From Druceiella hillmani (lineage: Eukaryota; Arthropoda; Insecta; Lepidoptera; Hepialidae): DNA of 64,000 bases. Location of the stretch: NCBI GenBank assembly GCA_039881145.1, contig JAYKKI010000064.1, positions 1,887,001-1,951,000 on the forward strand, read 5' to 3'. Both the position numbers and the translations under genes were made by a program. Every line of letters starts with the position of its first letter. Position 1 is the stretch's first letter. The notes under the pieces were generated by a model. The model was not told the origin of the DNA. It did not search any database and worked only from the letters and a program-made list of their open reading frames with translations. This document shows, piece by piece, positions 50,772 to 63,469 of this stretch.

Positions 50772-53700
50772 ATGGTCAATGAATCAATTGAAGATACCCT
50801 TTGGCCAATTTTAGTGTATCAGCAAGTATTTGGCATTTGCAGAAGAACTGTTAGCCGAGTTCCAACCAGGTTTATATTATTGTGTCGAAAGTTACACAGT
50901 TTTTTAATAATGGGAATATTGATTTTACTGCAAGTTGCTGCTGGCACTTTGACTTTTACCAATAGCACTTTGATCTCAACCCATTACTGCATCTTCCTTG
51001 CATTCGAGGCACTTCTCATGATTCACTCTCTGTATCTATCGCTGATTGAAATAACTTTTGACAGAAATGTGTTTGAAGGGTTGATTCTAAAAATTCAAGA
51101 AATAGATTACCTTTTCAAATTAGAACACAGAAGGAATTTTTTGAGACAGGATAAATGTCGAAACCTCATAATTATCGGCCTTCTCATACCCTATCATATT
51201 CTTTATGCTTGTATTGATTTTATAGCTGTAGGTACAAAATTTGGCCTAAGTAGTTGCATTTATTCTGTGTACAATATTATTGCTGCTATTATTTTTGATC
51301 TAGAAATAATACTCTTCTCTTCGATATTAATTAGTGTAACTAAACGTGTGGAAATGTTGAATATCTTCTTTGAATCTAAAAATAGAAGAAACACATTCAC
51401 ATCTGTTGATGCTATATTTGGGAGTCCACAACATAATCCCAATTCAAACAATCATTTTACATTTATATTGCCGCTGAAGCAAAATTCCGTTTACCATTTA
51501 TCCCAATTCTACATTTGTTTATTAGACCTGTGCCAATGTTTAAAGAAAGTCTTTGAATTTCAGGTTTGTATTGAATGTTTCTTACTTTAGTTAAATACTT
51601 TCACATATGTCAACATAAATTATTAACATGAACAAACTTTTTACTTCATTTTTCAGCTATTCATGTCACTAACTTTGATATTTTCTGGTATTCTCCTTAA
51701 CACATATTTATTTCTTGAAGATTTAAAGTATAATGTAAGTATTATTAACAACTATACTAACGAAGTTGCACATTCCGAGATTAAAAAATTGCAAAGCCAT
51801 AGAAATTATACAATAATACTGCCATAAAAATACAAGGTTTACAATTAAAAATTTTTTTCATAAACTAATAAATTCTTCAAATAGTAAAGAATGTGCTTAT
51901 AAAGAAATTTATTGCACATTTTCCGAGTATTTAGAAACAATTTTGTAGCTTTGTTTAATTAAAATATGTAAATCTTTATGGATGAGAGAAATTCAGGATA
52001 AACAGGTATAAGTAGTATCATGAAGGACTTGCATCCAGCAGTGAATAAACCACTTGTTGAATGGATTCATAATGTGTCTGCTTGAGACACTTCACCTGTT
52101 TTGTTCATATCATCATGGAATATAGCCAAGGGCGGATACAGAATTTTTATATGGGGGGCACAATCAAGTTGGCAATGAGTGTCAGTTGAAGTAAGTTAGC
52201 AGGAAAACACTCGTGCCGATCGCTCGCTCGCAGACACGCGTGGAACTCAAAACTGTAGACTACATATGTAGTAGCTATGAGTACCAGTCCCTGTATTATT
52301 TATTCTATAATTTCGCTCACGAAAACGCACTTTCAGCGTTAAAAAAATATTTGTAGGAAATTTTTAAGTATATTGTTTTGTAACTTGCAAGAACTAAACA
52401 AAATAAATAGATTATTCTGGAACTTTGGGGGGGGGTGTGGCACGTGCCCCTGTGCCCCTACCCCGCCACCCACTTGAATCCACCTACGAATATAGCCCTT
52501 TATATATTTCTTTTCATCCTTACTTTCTCTTTGTTCTAAATTTACAAAATTTTTCTATTGCTATACCTCTAACGTATGAATAACTAGTGCCTTGTGTATT
52601 AGTACCATCATAAAATATGATTGTGTTTAATCTTGATCTGAAATTTGTTGGAAACAATTTATTAATGCAATGATTTCACATATAATTTAATTACATCTGC
52701 AACAGCTAAATTAGAGTAATTAGGTTTAGGTGGTTTGTGATTTTTCTACACATGCTGAATATTTTCCCTAACTGCTGTATCACTGGTGATAACATTGTAG
52801 AGTTTTGTTGCTTACTACCCTCTCTAGAATATTAGACTCCATCAAAACAGTGAAAGTACAAACAAATAAATTAAGTCATTCTCAGGTATATGATGAAGTG
52901 ACCGAATTTAATTTACATATCATATTTGTTTGGAATTTTGTGATTAAAATTCTTTTGTAAAGATAGAAAGGAAAGCTTGAAAAATGCTTGACAGAATATT
53001 TATCAGTAAGCAGCAGTAGACTTGAGAAATGTCCATCAAAACATAACTTTTGCCCATAAAGTAATGAATTCTCCTTTGACTGAATATAACTTAGATATAT
53101 AAAATAGTATTAATCTTTTTTGTTGGAAATTCATAGATAAAGAAAATATTTCAGACAGATGTGTCATTTTCCATTATTTTCGTATTATGGCCACTCCACC
53201 ATGTTATGTCGTTGATAGTTATGTGTCTCGTGTGTGAGAAAATCTACTTGGAGATAGGAAGAACAAAATCTTGTCTGACGCCAATGCTAATCGATGACGA
53301 ATTATGTAAGTAAACAATTTTTATTTACGCATTTACAAATGGTTTTCTTTAATGCCAGTGCTATGCTATTGTAAAATAAATATTTACAGAGTGAATGGTA
53401 TCATAAATTATACATCAGTTTGTAAATATTTCCTCTAATTTAAAATGATTATTTACCTATTTTGGAATGGAGACAGGCTGCAGATGGAACCCAATTCCTC
53501 TTTTCAGAATTGAATAATTATTCTATCTGATAAGGTGCCTTTGAAATTCTCATTGTAACGAGTCACATATAAAGAGTTACAGGAGTAAAGTTTTGTGTCG
53601 AAATAGGACAATACAGCATTATAACCATGTACAAACAGACAGATTATAGATAAATATATTGTTATATATAAACAGATAGATAATCATCAATAATTTATAA

Positions 53701-56700
53701 CTAAGTTTTACACACAACATTTTAGTAAATGTGTGAGGTTAGATCAATAGTTGGCATTCCAACAGGTCTAGCAATGGAACTAAGAATTAGAGCCTCGTGG
53801 GTTGGGTAGTATTCATTCCAATGTGAATTCTAAGTAGTATACAACTTAGTACAATTGAAACGAATAAAGAAAATTAAATTCCAAAATTCACTTTCATAAA
53901 ATACAAATTCCAATTGATTTTTGTATGCTATGAAATGTTTTTATTAATTATATAAAAAACAGGTTCAATGAAACAAAAGTGTAAAAATGTGAATGTGGGG
54001 CTCTCAAAAAATATTTTTTGTGCGAAAAAATTAACAACTTATATTTTATTTACCTCCCGAATATATATAAAATGACTTTACCGAATATCATTCTTTGGTT
54101 GTTATTTCTTTTATTTTCACATAAGTTTACTAACATTTTATCAGATTTTGGTGACACAGTCAACTACCAGGGTATGAGGTGCCCGACAAAGCTGTTTGCA
54201 ATGTGTGTGGTTACGGCGTTGAATTGTTGAAAATTTTGCTTGGAACTCCCTCTTCTATTTTGCTTAAACTTTGTCCTCTGCAAAGATAATCTTTATGTAC
54301 AGCTGACTAACTCATTCACTTTATGTTCATCAATATTAACGAAACGAAATTATATGTTAAGGATTAGATGTTTATTAATTTTTATCTGTCAAACTGTGCT
54401 TCACTCCTCACAGCAGCTATCAGTCACTAGAGTTCAGGGAATCAGGCAATAGATAACGGAAAAATACTACTAGTGCACGAAAATATAATATAATCTGCAA
54501 TCAGCATTTGCTTTTAGCGGATGTTTTGTGGGCGATAGGTCAGGTAGAGTGTTCCCTCCAATGAGAGCATCTACTCGTAATCAGGAGATTAGGACATCCT
54601 TTCTTTTGAGGCGCTTCTGATAACTACGAGTAAGTAGTTCAGTTGCGAGTTTGTTTGGGTGGCGTTCCAGCCTCTCTCTGTATCTTTCTGTCATTTGTGT
54701 AAACTAAGATTTCAGTGTCCATATCCAACTGTTTATGTATTTCCATGTTAGTGATGTACCATGGGACATTCGAGATTGAGTGCAGTATCATATTTTGCAT
54801 TCGTTGCAGTATGGCAATGTTTGAGTTACTGGCACTTCCCCATAACTGAACGCCATGTAGCCAAACTGGTTTTAAGATGGCTTTGTAGATGAGTAGCTTA
54901 TTGTTTAGAGATAGTTTATTATTCCTTCCTAGGAGCCATAAAAGGTTGTTGTATCTTATCTTAAGCTCATCTCTCTTTGTTGGCGCCAAGTTAAACGTCG
55001 GTCAAGGTGTAGGCCAAGGTATTTTACGCTGTCTCGTTGGGGAAGTGTGTTATTCTCCAGTTTCACAGCTGGACAGTTGCCCTTCCGCAAAGTGAAGGTG
55101 ACGTGGACGGACTTAGCAGCACTTGCCATGATGCGCCATTTGTGGCACCAATTTGTTATTTTGTCAAGGCCAGTTTGCAACATTTCTGAGGCTTCATTAG
55201 CATTCTCACTGCTTGCCAGAATCGCCGAGTCATCAGCAAATGTCGCAGTTATTGTGCCCTCTGTACTCGGTAGGTCACACGTATACAAGGTATACAATAA
55301 AGGTCCCAAGACTGATCCTTGGGGAACGCCCGCTTTGACTTCATAGAACTCGGAAGTGGCTTCAGCCTCTTTCACTTGGTACCAGCGTTCTGTCAGGTAG
55401 GAGTGTAGTAGTGGATAGAGGCTGTGTGACAAGTATCTTTTTATTTTAAATAGTAATCCCTTATGCCACACTCGATCGAAGGCTTGTTGGATGTTGAGAA
55501 AAACTGAGGAACAATACTCTTTGTTTTCCAGGGATTTCCTTATTTTCTCAGTAACTCTATGAACTTGCTCCGTAGTGGAATGATGTGATCTGAATCCAAA
55601 CTGGTGGTTAGGAATTATTTGTTCTTTTTCAAGTATGGGAAGTATTCTGTTTAGGAGAAGTTTCTCGAAGACTTTCGACAAAATAGGTAATAGGCTAATT
55701 GGCCTATAAGAGGTTACATTGTTGGGTGGTTTTCCTGGTTTATGAATCATCAGAATTTGTGACATTTTTCATTGTTGTGGGAAGTGTTGCACTCTAAGGA
55801 TACCATTGAATAACGTCATAAGAAATATCACTGCCTTTTTTGGAAGCTGCTTCAATATCTACTTCGTAATTAAGTCAAAGCCAGGCGATTTTTTGTCTTT
55901 AAGGTTTTTGATGACCCTACAGACCTCTGAAAATGTTATGGGAGCAGGTGGTAGTGACATCTGATGAGCTTGAATTTTGGTCGATATGGTCTTCAAATTG
56001 TTGGTCGCTGTTGTCGCTAGGACAGAAAATTCTTGACAGGTGTTCGGCAAAAGCGTCTGCCTTTTCTTGGGGTGTTCTGGCCCACTTCGAATTCATAGTT
56101 AGGGGTGGTTTAGCTATCTGAGGTCTATCGTAGTTCTTAGTGAATTTCCATAGTGAGTAACTAGTGTCCTCAGAAGCAGTCAATGATTCAAGCTGTGTCT
56201 GTAGAGTGTCATCACGCCAAGCCTATAGCATTTCCTTTAGGGTTTTACAAGCACTATTTAAATTCTTCTTGTCTTCTGTTAGTCTGCTTTGATGCCAGAT
56301 TCTACGAAGACGTCTCTTATGTAGGACTGCGCTTTTTATTTGTATGGGATAGTTCGTTGGTATAACCTGGGGGTCGAGTGGAGGAGTATTAATCCAACAT
56401 GCTTCTTGTATCAGTGTTGTAATATGTGTTGTAGCGTTTTCCACTTCCTCTGGTGTTTTTAGAGCTACTTTTAGCTGTAGATCTTCTTCAACGTAGTCCC
56501 TAAATGATTCCCAGTCAGTTTTTTTGTTATACAATGTTTCTGGCCTTGTGATTTCTATTAACTTCGTGCTTATGGTTAACATGACAGGTGTGTGGTCTGA
56601 GGAGCTGTCATAGCATGATTCTGCCTTGATGTTGCATTTTGAAAGTCTTTTAGCCACAAAAAAATCCAGTAGGTCAGGAATTTTATTCGGGTCACTCGGC

Positions 56701-59117
56701 CAGTATGTTGGCTCGGCTGTTGTGGCTGTAGTCAAGTTATTACTAGTAATACTTGATTTGAGTTGCCGGCCTCGAGTTGTTGTGTTTAGTGTTCCAGTCG
56801 CCGCCCACTACAAAACGGACCAAGCGTACTGAAAAAATGAGAGAACATTGCTTCGCTTACTTTGTGTTTTGATGGACAGTATATTGCCGAGACTATCAAG
56901 TACCCATGTTTATCTTCGACCGCTATTGTGGTTGCCTGGAAGTAATCATGTCTGTAGCTAGGAAGTAGATGATGTTTAATAGATTTTTTTACTATTACTG
57001 CAGTTCCAGCATGGCTAGTTCCATCGGGGTGACTGATGGAGTTAGCATTTGTTGTTTGTAGTACTTTAGCATATGACTTTTTAGTGATATTTTTGTCATC
57101 TCCAGGTTCAATGTTGTTGATATTCAAGTTGTATGGTTTTTGAGCTTTTCTGTCCATAAAGTTACTTTTAGGCACGATCTTCCTAGTACGTCTAAGTAAT
57201 GTTTCTTTGTATACCTCACATCCCTTATAATTAGCAGGGTGGGGACCGTTACAAAGGGCTGGGGTATTACGATCGCTTTTAGTACACTCCGATGTTTTGT
57301 GCGACTGTCCACATTTCACAAATCTGTATGGTCGCAGGCAATAGTTTTTATTATAATATTGCTGGCATCTCTGGCATTGTACTACAGATTTTCTTCTTTG
57401 GATCTTCCATTACGATGGATTGGTGGTATATATAGTTAAGGCTCTTGGCCGCAATGTTATTAGGTCCGGAGATTAGGTTGACAAAGAAGGTTGAAGTAGG
57501 GATTTTATCAGGACCATATTTAGCGTTAATAATTTCGTCTGTGATTTGGTTACCAGTGGCTTCTATTTCTTCTGTTATGGCGGTTATTGGTGTTGACGGG
57601 TGAAGATTCCTGATGACGAGCATATAGCATCTATCATCTTTCCTGTTAAAGGTGTGACCAATTAGTCCATTTTCCCTTACCAGAGCAATGAGTTTTTGTA
57701 AACCTCTATATCTTTACTAGTTATTCTCAGTTGATTTCTAGTCACTATTCTGTATGTAAATTGACCGCTATCCGCAGCAGTTTCCAGTATTGTTGTGAGC
57801 TTATTAATATCTTCTACTCCATAGAGAATAATTGGAGGAGGTTTATTGTGTTTCGTTGGTAAGGAACCCGGTTCATCTTCTGTCAAATCAACAGCTAAAC
57901 TGCTGAATCTGTTGGTAGTTTTAGTAGCCTTTGGCTAGCAGCTTTCCTTTTTTTTGTGAGATTTTTTTATTTCGGGACCCTTTGCCATGATGGTGGAGCA
58001 GGTGGGTTTTCCTGAGAGGGAGTTTCATTTTCAGTGTTCATTCCAGAGTGGAGATTGGTTAGATCACTCACTGAAGCAGATCTTGGTCTGCCAATGAAGA
58101 GGCTAGGATGAAATGCCTGCTGAATATATTTTTTATTGCTGCCAGTAGCATTCACTAACACAGGAGCCTGGTTGCCTACTCCCATGGTGGTATTGGTATT
58201 TGTATTTAGATCATTCATATTGGTCCCACGAGTGGGGTCGATAAAAGCTGTCGCTCCTGGGGTGACGCCCATTCCCACGGAGAAGACAGTTATACAACGA
58301 CAGTTCGCCTAGGCTGTCAAGGTTGGTCGCTAGCGGCTGGCCACCTGCCAGTCACACATCCTTTTGGCAAGCCCCGCACCGTAGGATTAGGAGATTTTTG
58401 AAGAGGTTACCTTCCTCGTAGTCCAAGTGCCGAAGCTCAGACTCCCGTTCCTGCAAAACATGACCACAGGTTTACGGTGCTGGGGCAACCCTTTCGGGCT
58501 GCACACTGGTTTTTTTGTCAGGGTTGTCTCCCTTAGCTAGATTTATCAGTTTTAAGGCGCCGATGACTCGCCTTCGCCCTTCTTAGTTTGCTATCAAGGT
58601 CACGAGGTAGATGTGTTGTGCAAGACTCGTTGTTGACCAGGACATTCCCCAGGGAATGGGACGACTCATATAAGTGAGTCCACTACCAGACTGCGGCGGC
58701 AGTTTGACAGTGGCGATAATTTAATATAATATTTATTTTTGTTTATTTATATGTAGGCTCTGTATATATACCTAGATATTCATAAAACAATATTTGAGAA
58801 TATAAATTTGTTTGTAACTTCATAAATTTATTTAATCAATTTTAGTAAGACTTTTGTAAAAATGTTTTATGTCATCAGCTTCTGAGATTCATTAACTATA
58901 CCTTACTGTAAGCTTACATTATTTACTTTTTTCAGCATCCATTGTAAGACATCACGTGAAACTTATTAATAACTTGATAGAAGAATGTGAACTTGGTCAG
59001 TTCAAAATTTTCCAGTCGTTCAACTTGAGTGCTTCACTCCTGCTCCATTTTCTAGGATTGATCATGAGTTACTCTGTTGTTCTGATTCAGTTTATTAATG
59101 TTGATGATCTGTTTTAA
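50772..59117 (+). CDS. Gustatory receptor GrC, four exons, intact, with transposon-laden introns (400 aa)
   Basis: Exons: 50772-51563, 51657-51734, 53155-53305 and 58936-59117. Acceptors are TTTTCAG, ATTTCAG and TTTTCAG; donors are GTTTGT, GTAAGT and GTAAGT; phases are 0, 0 and 1. The 1203-nt joined frame has no stop. The N-terminus has QQVFGICRR, the usual Gr start motif; exon 1 ends KVFEFQ; exon 2 is 26 codons; exon 3 contains LVCEKIYLEI; the last exon ends SYSVVLIQF and Asn-Val-Asp-Asp-Leu-Phe, so the signature Thr is Ser. Several hydrophobic segments fit a seven-transmembrane taste channel. Intron 2 (1.4 kb) holds a 360-bp MITE-like insert and intron 3 (5.6 kb) an antisense Jockey element. 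Close relatives are psGrD and psGrG. Expression across the long intron is inferred, not shown; the ligand is unknown. Confidence 0.88.
51880..53540 (+). repeat. Segmental duplication, GrC copy (paralogue of 13535-14860)
   Basis: Intron 2 and 3 sequence around exon 3 is collinear with the psGrD locus, apart from the 360-bp insert at 52128-52487. The intact exon 3 lies in this copy. Confidence 0.75.
52128..52487. mobile_element. MITE-like element (hAT-type?), 360 bp, with target-site duplication
   Basis: The element is flanked by the direct repeat GAATATAGCC (52118-52127 and 52488-52497; up to 10 bp, true target duplication perhaps 8-9). Its ends read AAGGGCGGATACAGAA and, from the other side, GTAGGTGGATTCAAG, an imperfect terminal inverted repeat around GGYGGATNCA, a style known from hAT elements. 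The interior is GC-richer and has a run of ten G near 52430 and CACGTGCC. No coding capacity. The paralogous site at about 13828 has the sequence without the insert, confirming a true insertion after the duplication. Confidence 0.8.
54640..57070 (-). pseudogene. Broken ORF2 (endonuclease plus reverse transcriptase) of element 3
   Basis: The endonuclease starts abruptly at HPDGTSHAGTAVIVKKSI, directly in frame after gag codons (see the fusion finding), so its first catalytic part is absent. SSDHTPV follows in the 56735-56223 segment. The reverse transcriptase (55765-54956) has SYRPISLLPILSKVFEKLL, FGFRSHHSTTEQ, AGVPQGSVLGPLLYTLYTCD and ATFADDSAIL, where the catalytic box is Phe-Ala-Asp-Asp. 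A frameshift near 54975 moves to the thumb segment (54989-54639) with LLIYKAILKPVWLHGVQLWG. Inactive. Confidence 0.85.
57080..58280 (-). pseudogene. gag-like ORF1 of element 3, broken
   Basis: The N-terminus (58278-57967) is rich in Asn, Thr and Pro and has AFHPSLFIGRPRSAS, shared with element 2. The middle (57886-57351) contains PPPIILYGVEDINKL and NLHPSTPITAITEEI, the RNA-recognition-like and pre-knuckle region of insect Jockey gag. The knuckle region (57319 down) has CGQSHKTSEC and CNGPHPANYKGC, two Cys-x2-Cys/His-Cys type zinc knuckles, of which some lead residues are altered. Frame changes separate the parts. The protein would bind the element RNA; here it is not made intact. Confidence 0.8.
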
Positions 59118-59119
59118 CT

Positions 59120-62095
59120 TGAAAATTATAATTCAGTTCCTTGTTGATTTTATACATTTTATTGTTTGCTAATCATTATTTAATGCTATCTCTGATTTCT
59201 TAATAGTATGTACTTCCTTATGATGCTATATGCATATTTTTATTTATTCTCATTTACACATTTATCTTGTATATATTATATGTATTAATACATAAAAGTT
59301 ACACTAAATAACTTGCTTTGCACGAGTTATGTAAAATTATATAATATTAATACAGCTTTTTCTTCACAGAATGTATTGTTGAACAGTTGATTAATGTGAA
59401 ATTAAAGGCATGTTAAAACTTAAACATTTTCAGTGGTCTAATTACAAGTTAAAATTTTTGAATCTTAGTAAGCAATATTCATTTTATTTCGTTGCGTAAA
59501 ATCTATTTCCCTACGCTTTTACTTGAACTTACGGAAAAAATCGTAAGTGCCCTATTTTTGCAAAGGAGTATATATATAAAAAAATTTAACTACTTAGCTA
59601 ACTAAAAAACTAAGCGTAACTAGTTAAGTGCTTTTTAATGTGTATATAAATTAAGTGTATGTGTAAACCGATATGGATTGGTAACAGGCGTAACTATTTA
59701 TATTACTTACTACGATTAGTTGAATTGTATTAATTATAAATTGTGTAATAAATCATTAAAGTTTTAAAAAGTAACACCACCTGCATTTAATTTACTGACA
59801 CCCATCAAACATATCGGTTTATATAAATTATTCACAGCATTATTTCACAAGTGACATTCCCTATGTGCATTAACATTGATGGTCTGCATTAGTTTCTAAA
59901 TGTTTCTACCAAGTAGTAAATTGCATTTAGGCATAGGTTTATTTCATGATTCAGAACACAACTGATCAAATAAAAAACAAATATTTTAACTTCATCTCCA
60001 ACAAATGCACGGTAGATTAATTACATACATTATTACTCATGAACCCTCATTAAAAGACAAATAAATATGTTTGAATTGAATCCAGAAACAGAGAAAGTGG
60101 TATCCAGAGGTTTCACAGAATATCACATAGCAAAAAATATGCACGTACACAACATGAGGGGCACTGTGAGTTTAGAATCCATATAAATACAGACACTTTG
60201 TCATGAAAACTTCTTAAAAGAAATTCTTGTTAACAGTTACAAACCCCATAATATCATAGTGGATTAAACGTATGATGGAACAAGAAATAGCTTACTGCGA
60301 ATAAAAACCGTTTTGTGCACAGCACAGGAAACAAATATTACGATATGTATCTTAATATAAACACACATGTAACACTTTGAATTTCATTTTCTGTCAAACT
60401 GCAAAACTATGTAGCTCCCTGGAAAATAAATTTTGATTTCATCAAACAAATAGAGCAAGCAAAAAAAATAAAACCAATGATATAAATAAGCTAGAGAAAT
60501 TTCACATTTTTTATAAATTTACTTCATGCTGTACATAAGTAAACATATAAATAACTCACAAGTACATATGTACATTTGCATTTATTGACATTTTGCTGTC
60601 CCTTAATCTCTCTTCTTTTTTTATCGTTTGATGATATCTTCTGTTTTAGAAAAAGAAAACTAACAAAATACTTGATAAAATTAATATTAATCATTCAGAA
60701 AATAGACTCTGCTGCTTCTCCAATACCTGCCCTTTGTGGGATCCGCTCATTTTCTAACAATACATGCTGTTAATAACTAAGACTTTTGAGCTCCAAGTTG
60801 ATGTATTTTTATATGATTAAATGCATATGACAAAGACAACCATTGAGTCACATAACTGACCCGACCATTGCACATTCATAGACACATCATCGTATTGTAA
60901 TATTCAATGTTTGCATAGTTTGTATATATTTTGAAAGATAAAAATACAAAAAACATACATAGCAACAGATAAACTACAAAAATGCTAATAATACTGTAAT
61001 AAACAGAAACACAAATAATAATGTGACATCTAAACCTAATTTGATAAAAACTAAAGAATAATAAATTATACCTGAAATAATATAAGTATAAAGAAACGAA
61101 ACTAATGTAATCCGTGTCATGTACTTGTGGATATAATTTTGGATTCAATGATATTAAGACACAAAAACATATGCGACCTTTGGATGATCTTATGCAAAAA
61201 GTGTAATCTACCTAAACATCATTTTGAGAAACTAAAGTCACTGGTACAAACAATTAATTAATACGTTTTTTATAAAACAAGATTGTTTTTATTGCAATTT
61301 TTTATTTTTGTGTTTCTATTTGTTCTAGCATTGTCAGAACACAAAATGTTAGTAGATTTATTTTTACTAATAAATATAAATAATTAAAAACACTTATTGT
61401 ATATGAGTAAAAAGAAATTATGTTATAAAAGATGTAGCCAGTTATAATTGTGTCTTATGTTTTACAAAACTGTTAGCAATCATTATGTATTTTGAATCTT
61501 CTTTATAGTCATTTGAATTGACATTGTGTAACAAAGCAACTTGAGTTGGTTCGCCTTCTTTTTGCAAAATATTTTAATGTGGAAACTTCACTAGTACAAA
61601 AAATTACAATTGGTAAATTCTTATGAAAATTTGAAAAACACATTTTTGTATGATATCCAAAAATATATTTTGCTAGGCAGACTAGAGCTGTTAATCAAAT
61701 TTAGTTATTTATTTTTGTCCTGTATTACAATTTGGTTTTACTTCTGGCATTAATAATAGATTTTTTTCAATATGAATAACATCAATAGAATACCTCGAAA
61801 TGTGTGGAAATGTAACACTTCCACCATCATATTTTGCTTTAATTTATCAGGTGAACGTTTATATTTAACATAAATGATTACATCTGTCATGCTCTCGTTC
61901 TTTATCTTATTAATCTATCTTTATCTTAATATAAATTAAGAAATAGAAAGAAAATAAGAAGAACAAAATGAAAATTTATTAATTTTTAGCTGCATCTATA
62001 TTAGGATGTCCCGTCCGTGTATGAGAATTTTTTTTTCTAATTACACTATCACTAGAGATATTAAAATTCAAATAAATTTACAAGGATTACGAAAA
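59120..62095. other. Spacer downstream of GrC
   Basis: About 3 kb of AT-rich DNA without a supportable gene or recognised repeat. Frames at 60576-60773 and 60876-61148 are short, hydrophobic by base composition and unsupported. Confidence 0.4.
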
Positions 62096-62099
62096 ACTT

Positions 62100-63466
62100 A
62101 CGTAAAGTCGGAGTATATGATTAGGAGAAGTTAATCATCTGGAGTGTGCCATTTTTCCACATTGATGGTTTGCCAGCTCAGAGTACAAGAACCAGTAGAT
62201 ACAGCTTGACATATCTCATAAAGATATTTTCGATCTGGAATTAGTTCATTAACCACATTTTTCGGCAACTCAGCAAATTACCAACCACCGCACAAAAAGA
62301 CATGGATTTATTTTCACAACCCGCTAATTGTTTTCCTTTAGATCTGGAATATTTTGTAGGACCCTAAATGCAACCAAGTAAGGTCAAGAATAAACGACGA
62401 AAGGATAACTCATTGGTATGAAGCATACAAACACATCATTTTAACGGTCTCTACAAATATTCCTCTAAATATTGAATCACGCCACCCTTCCAACCGATAT
62501 TAATTAAGGTTCCGTCACATCTAATGCAAATCACGTCATCTGAATTCCAACTTTGACTCCATAATAAAATTGTGATCGAAGTAAGAATTCCCTTTGTAGA
62601 GCCATGACTTGGCATTGTGGTCCCAAATAATTGAATCCTCAGTAGAAACCAAACCGACATCAGTCAAAACTGCAGAAGCAATAGCAGGAACAGTTTATGT
62701 CGATACCCATATCTATCACAGAGCTTAGTAACTTTTGGCAACGGCAATGTATTCCAATTTGCCACTGAAGTCAATGGTGTCTCTGTCCAGGGTATGTTTG
62801 TTGGGCATACCTCTATTAACTAAGACATTTCGGAGGGGATTTACACACTGAATCATCATCACCATTTACTGAGACAGAATTGGTTTCTTGAGTGGAACGT
62901 AACTATTTTGTTTCTCTTATTGACTCTTCAATTTGTCTCTGCTATCGTTTCATTAATCCAGCCATTTCTTTCTTACCAACACTGTTTATAACCATTTTCC
63001 TGTCATTTCTTTGATTCAACAAAGAACTTCTCATTGATGAGAATTTTCTTAGATTTTAAACATGAACAAGATTCAAATGAAGTGCATTTACAAGCAGCAA
63101 CATCAAAAAGATTCTCAGTAGCTTCTAAAAAACACTTCAGTTTGTTTTCAAAACTATCATTTCGTTTGCTTTTGGGACATCTTTACAAATTGAGGTACTT
63201 TTCGAAATAGGATTTCAGTAATTGAATAACTTGTTCCTTAGTTATGATTGAAATTGAAGCTTTGATCCAAATTGTTGGTCTCTTACAAAACAATCACATA
63301 TATATCTTTGAATTGGATAGATCCTTTCCATTATACTTCAACATCAAGTCATTCTTATGAAATAAAATAAATTTAATGGTGTCCCTTATAGTTGGTAGCT
63401 GTTGATTGTCAAGTTTTTTGGATGGTCCCAATATAGCAAAGGTAGTCTCACTAATCTTTGAACTCA
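62100..63466 (-). pseudogene. Decayed gene of a recurrent arthropod transposon-like family
   Basis: The minus strand from an ATG at 63466 reads MSSKISETTFAILGPSKKL and continues, with stops, through LKSYFEKYLNL, FDVAACKCTSFESCSCLKSK (a Cys-rich block), SVWFLLRIQLFGT, CDGTLINIGWKGGVIQYLEE and CVCMLHTNELSFRRLF to a C-terminal part near 62110. I recall this motif series, with Cys-Asp-Gly-Thr-x2-Asn-x-Gly and Leu-His-x-Asn-Glu-Leu, from many multi-copy arthropod hypothetical proteins, which suggests a DNA transposon, but I cannot name the superfamily. At least six stops interrupt the frame. Terminal repeats were not found. Confidence 0.5.
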
Positions 63467-63469
63467 TTA

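Larger units (their letters stand above)
54490..58720 (-). mobile_element. Near full-length Jockey-clade retrotransposon in GrC intron 3 (element 3)
   Basis: The minus strand holds in order a GC-rich 5' leader (about 58720-58290), gag ORF1, endonuclease and reverse transcriptase. It is antisense to GrC. A 9-bp TAATATAAT lies at both borders (about 54485-54493 and 58721-58730) and may be the target duplication, though such AT-rich words are common. The 3' end shares GATTGCAGAT with the 3' end of element 1, supporting a common 3' sequence; no long poly(A) is seen. Stops, frameshifts and an internal deletion make it inactive. Its base composition (richer in G+C) stands out from the host DNA. Confidence 0.85.

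Noticed and set aside
58290..58720. GC-rich segment considered as a CpG island or RNA gene
   Set aside because: It directly precedes the gag of element 3 on the same strand and is best explained as the element's 5' leader.
60576..61148. Two short hydrophobic frames downstream of GrC, considered as further receptor exons
   Set aside because: They lack the 26-codon exon, correct splice phases and the terminal signature.
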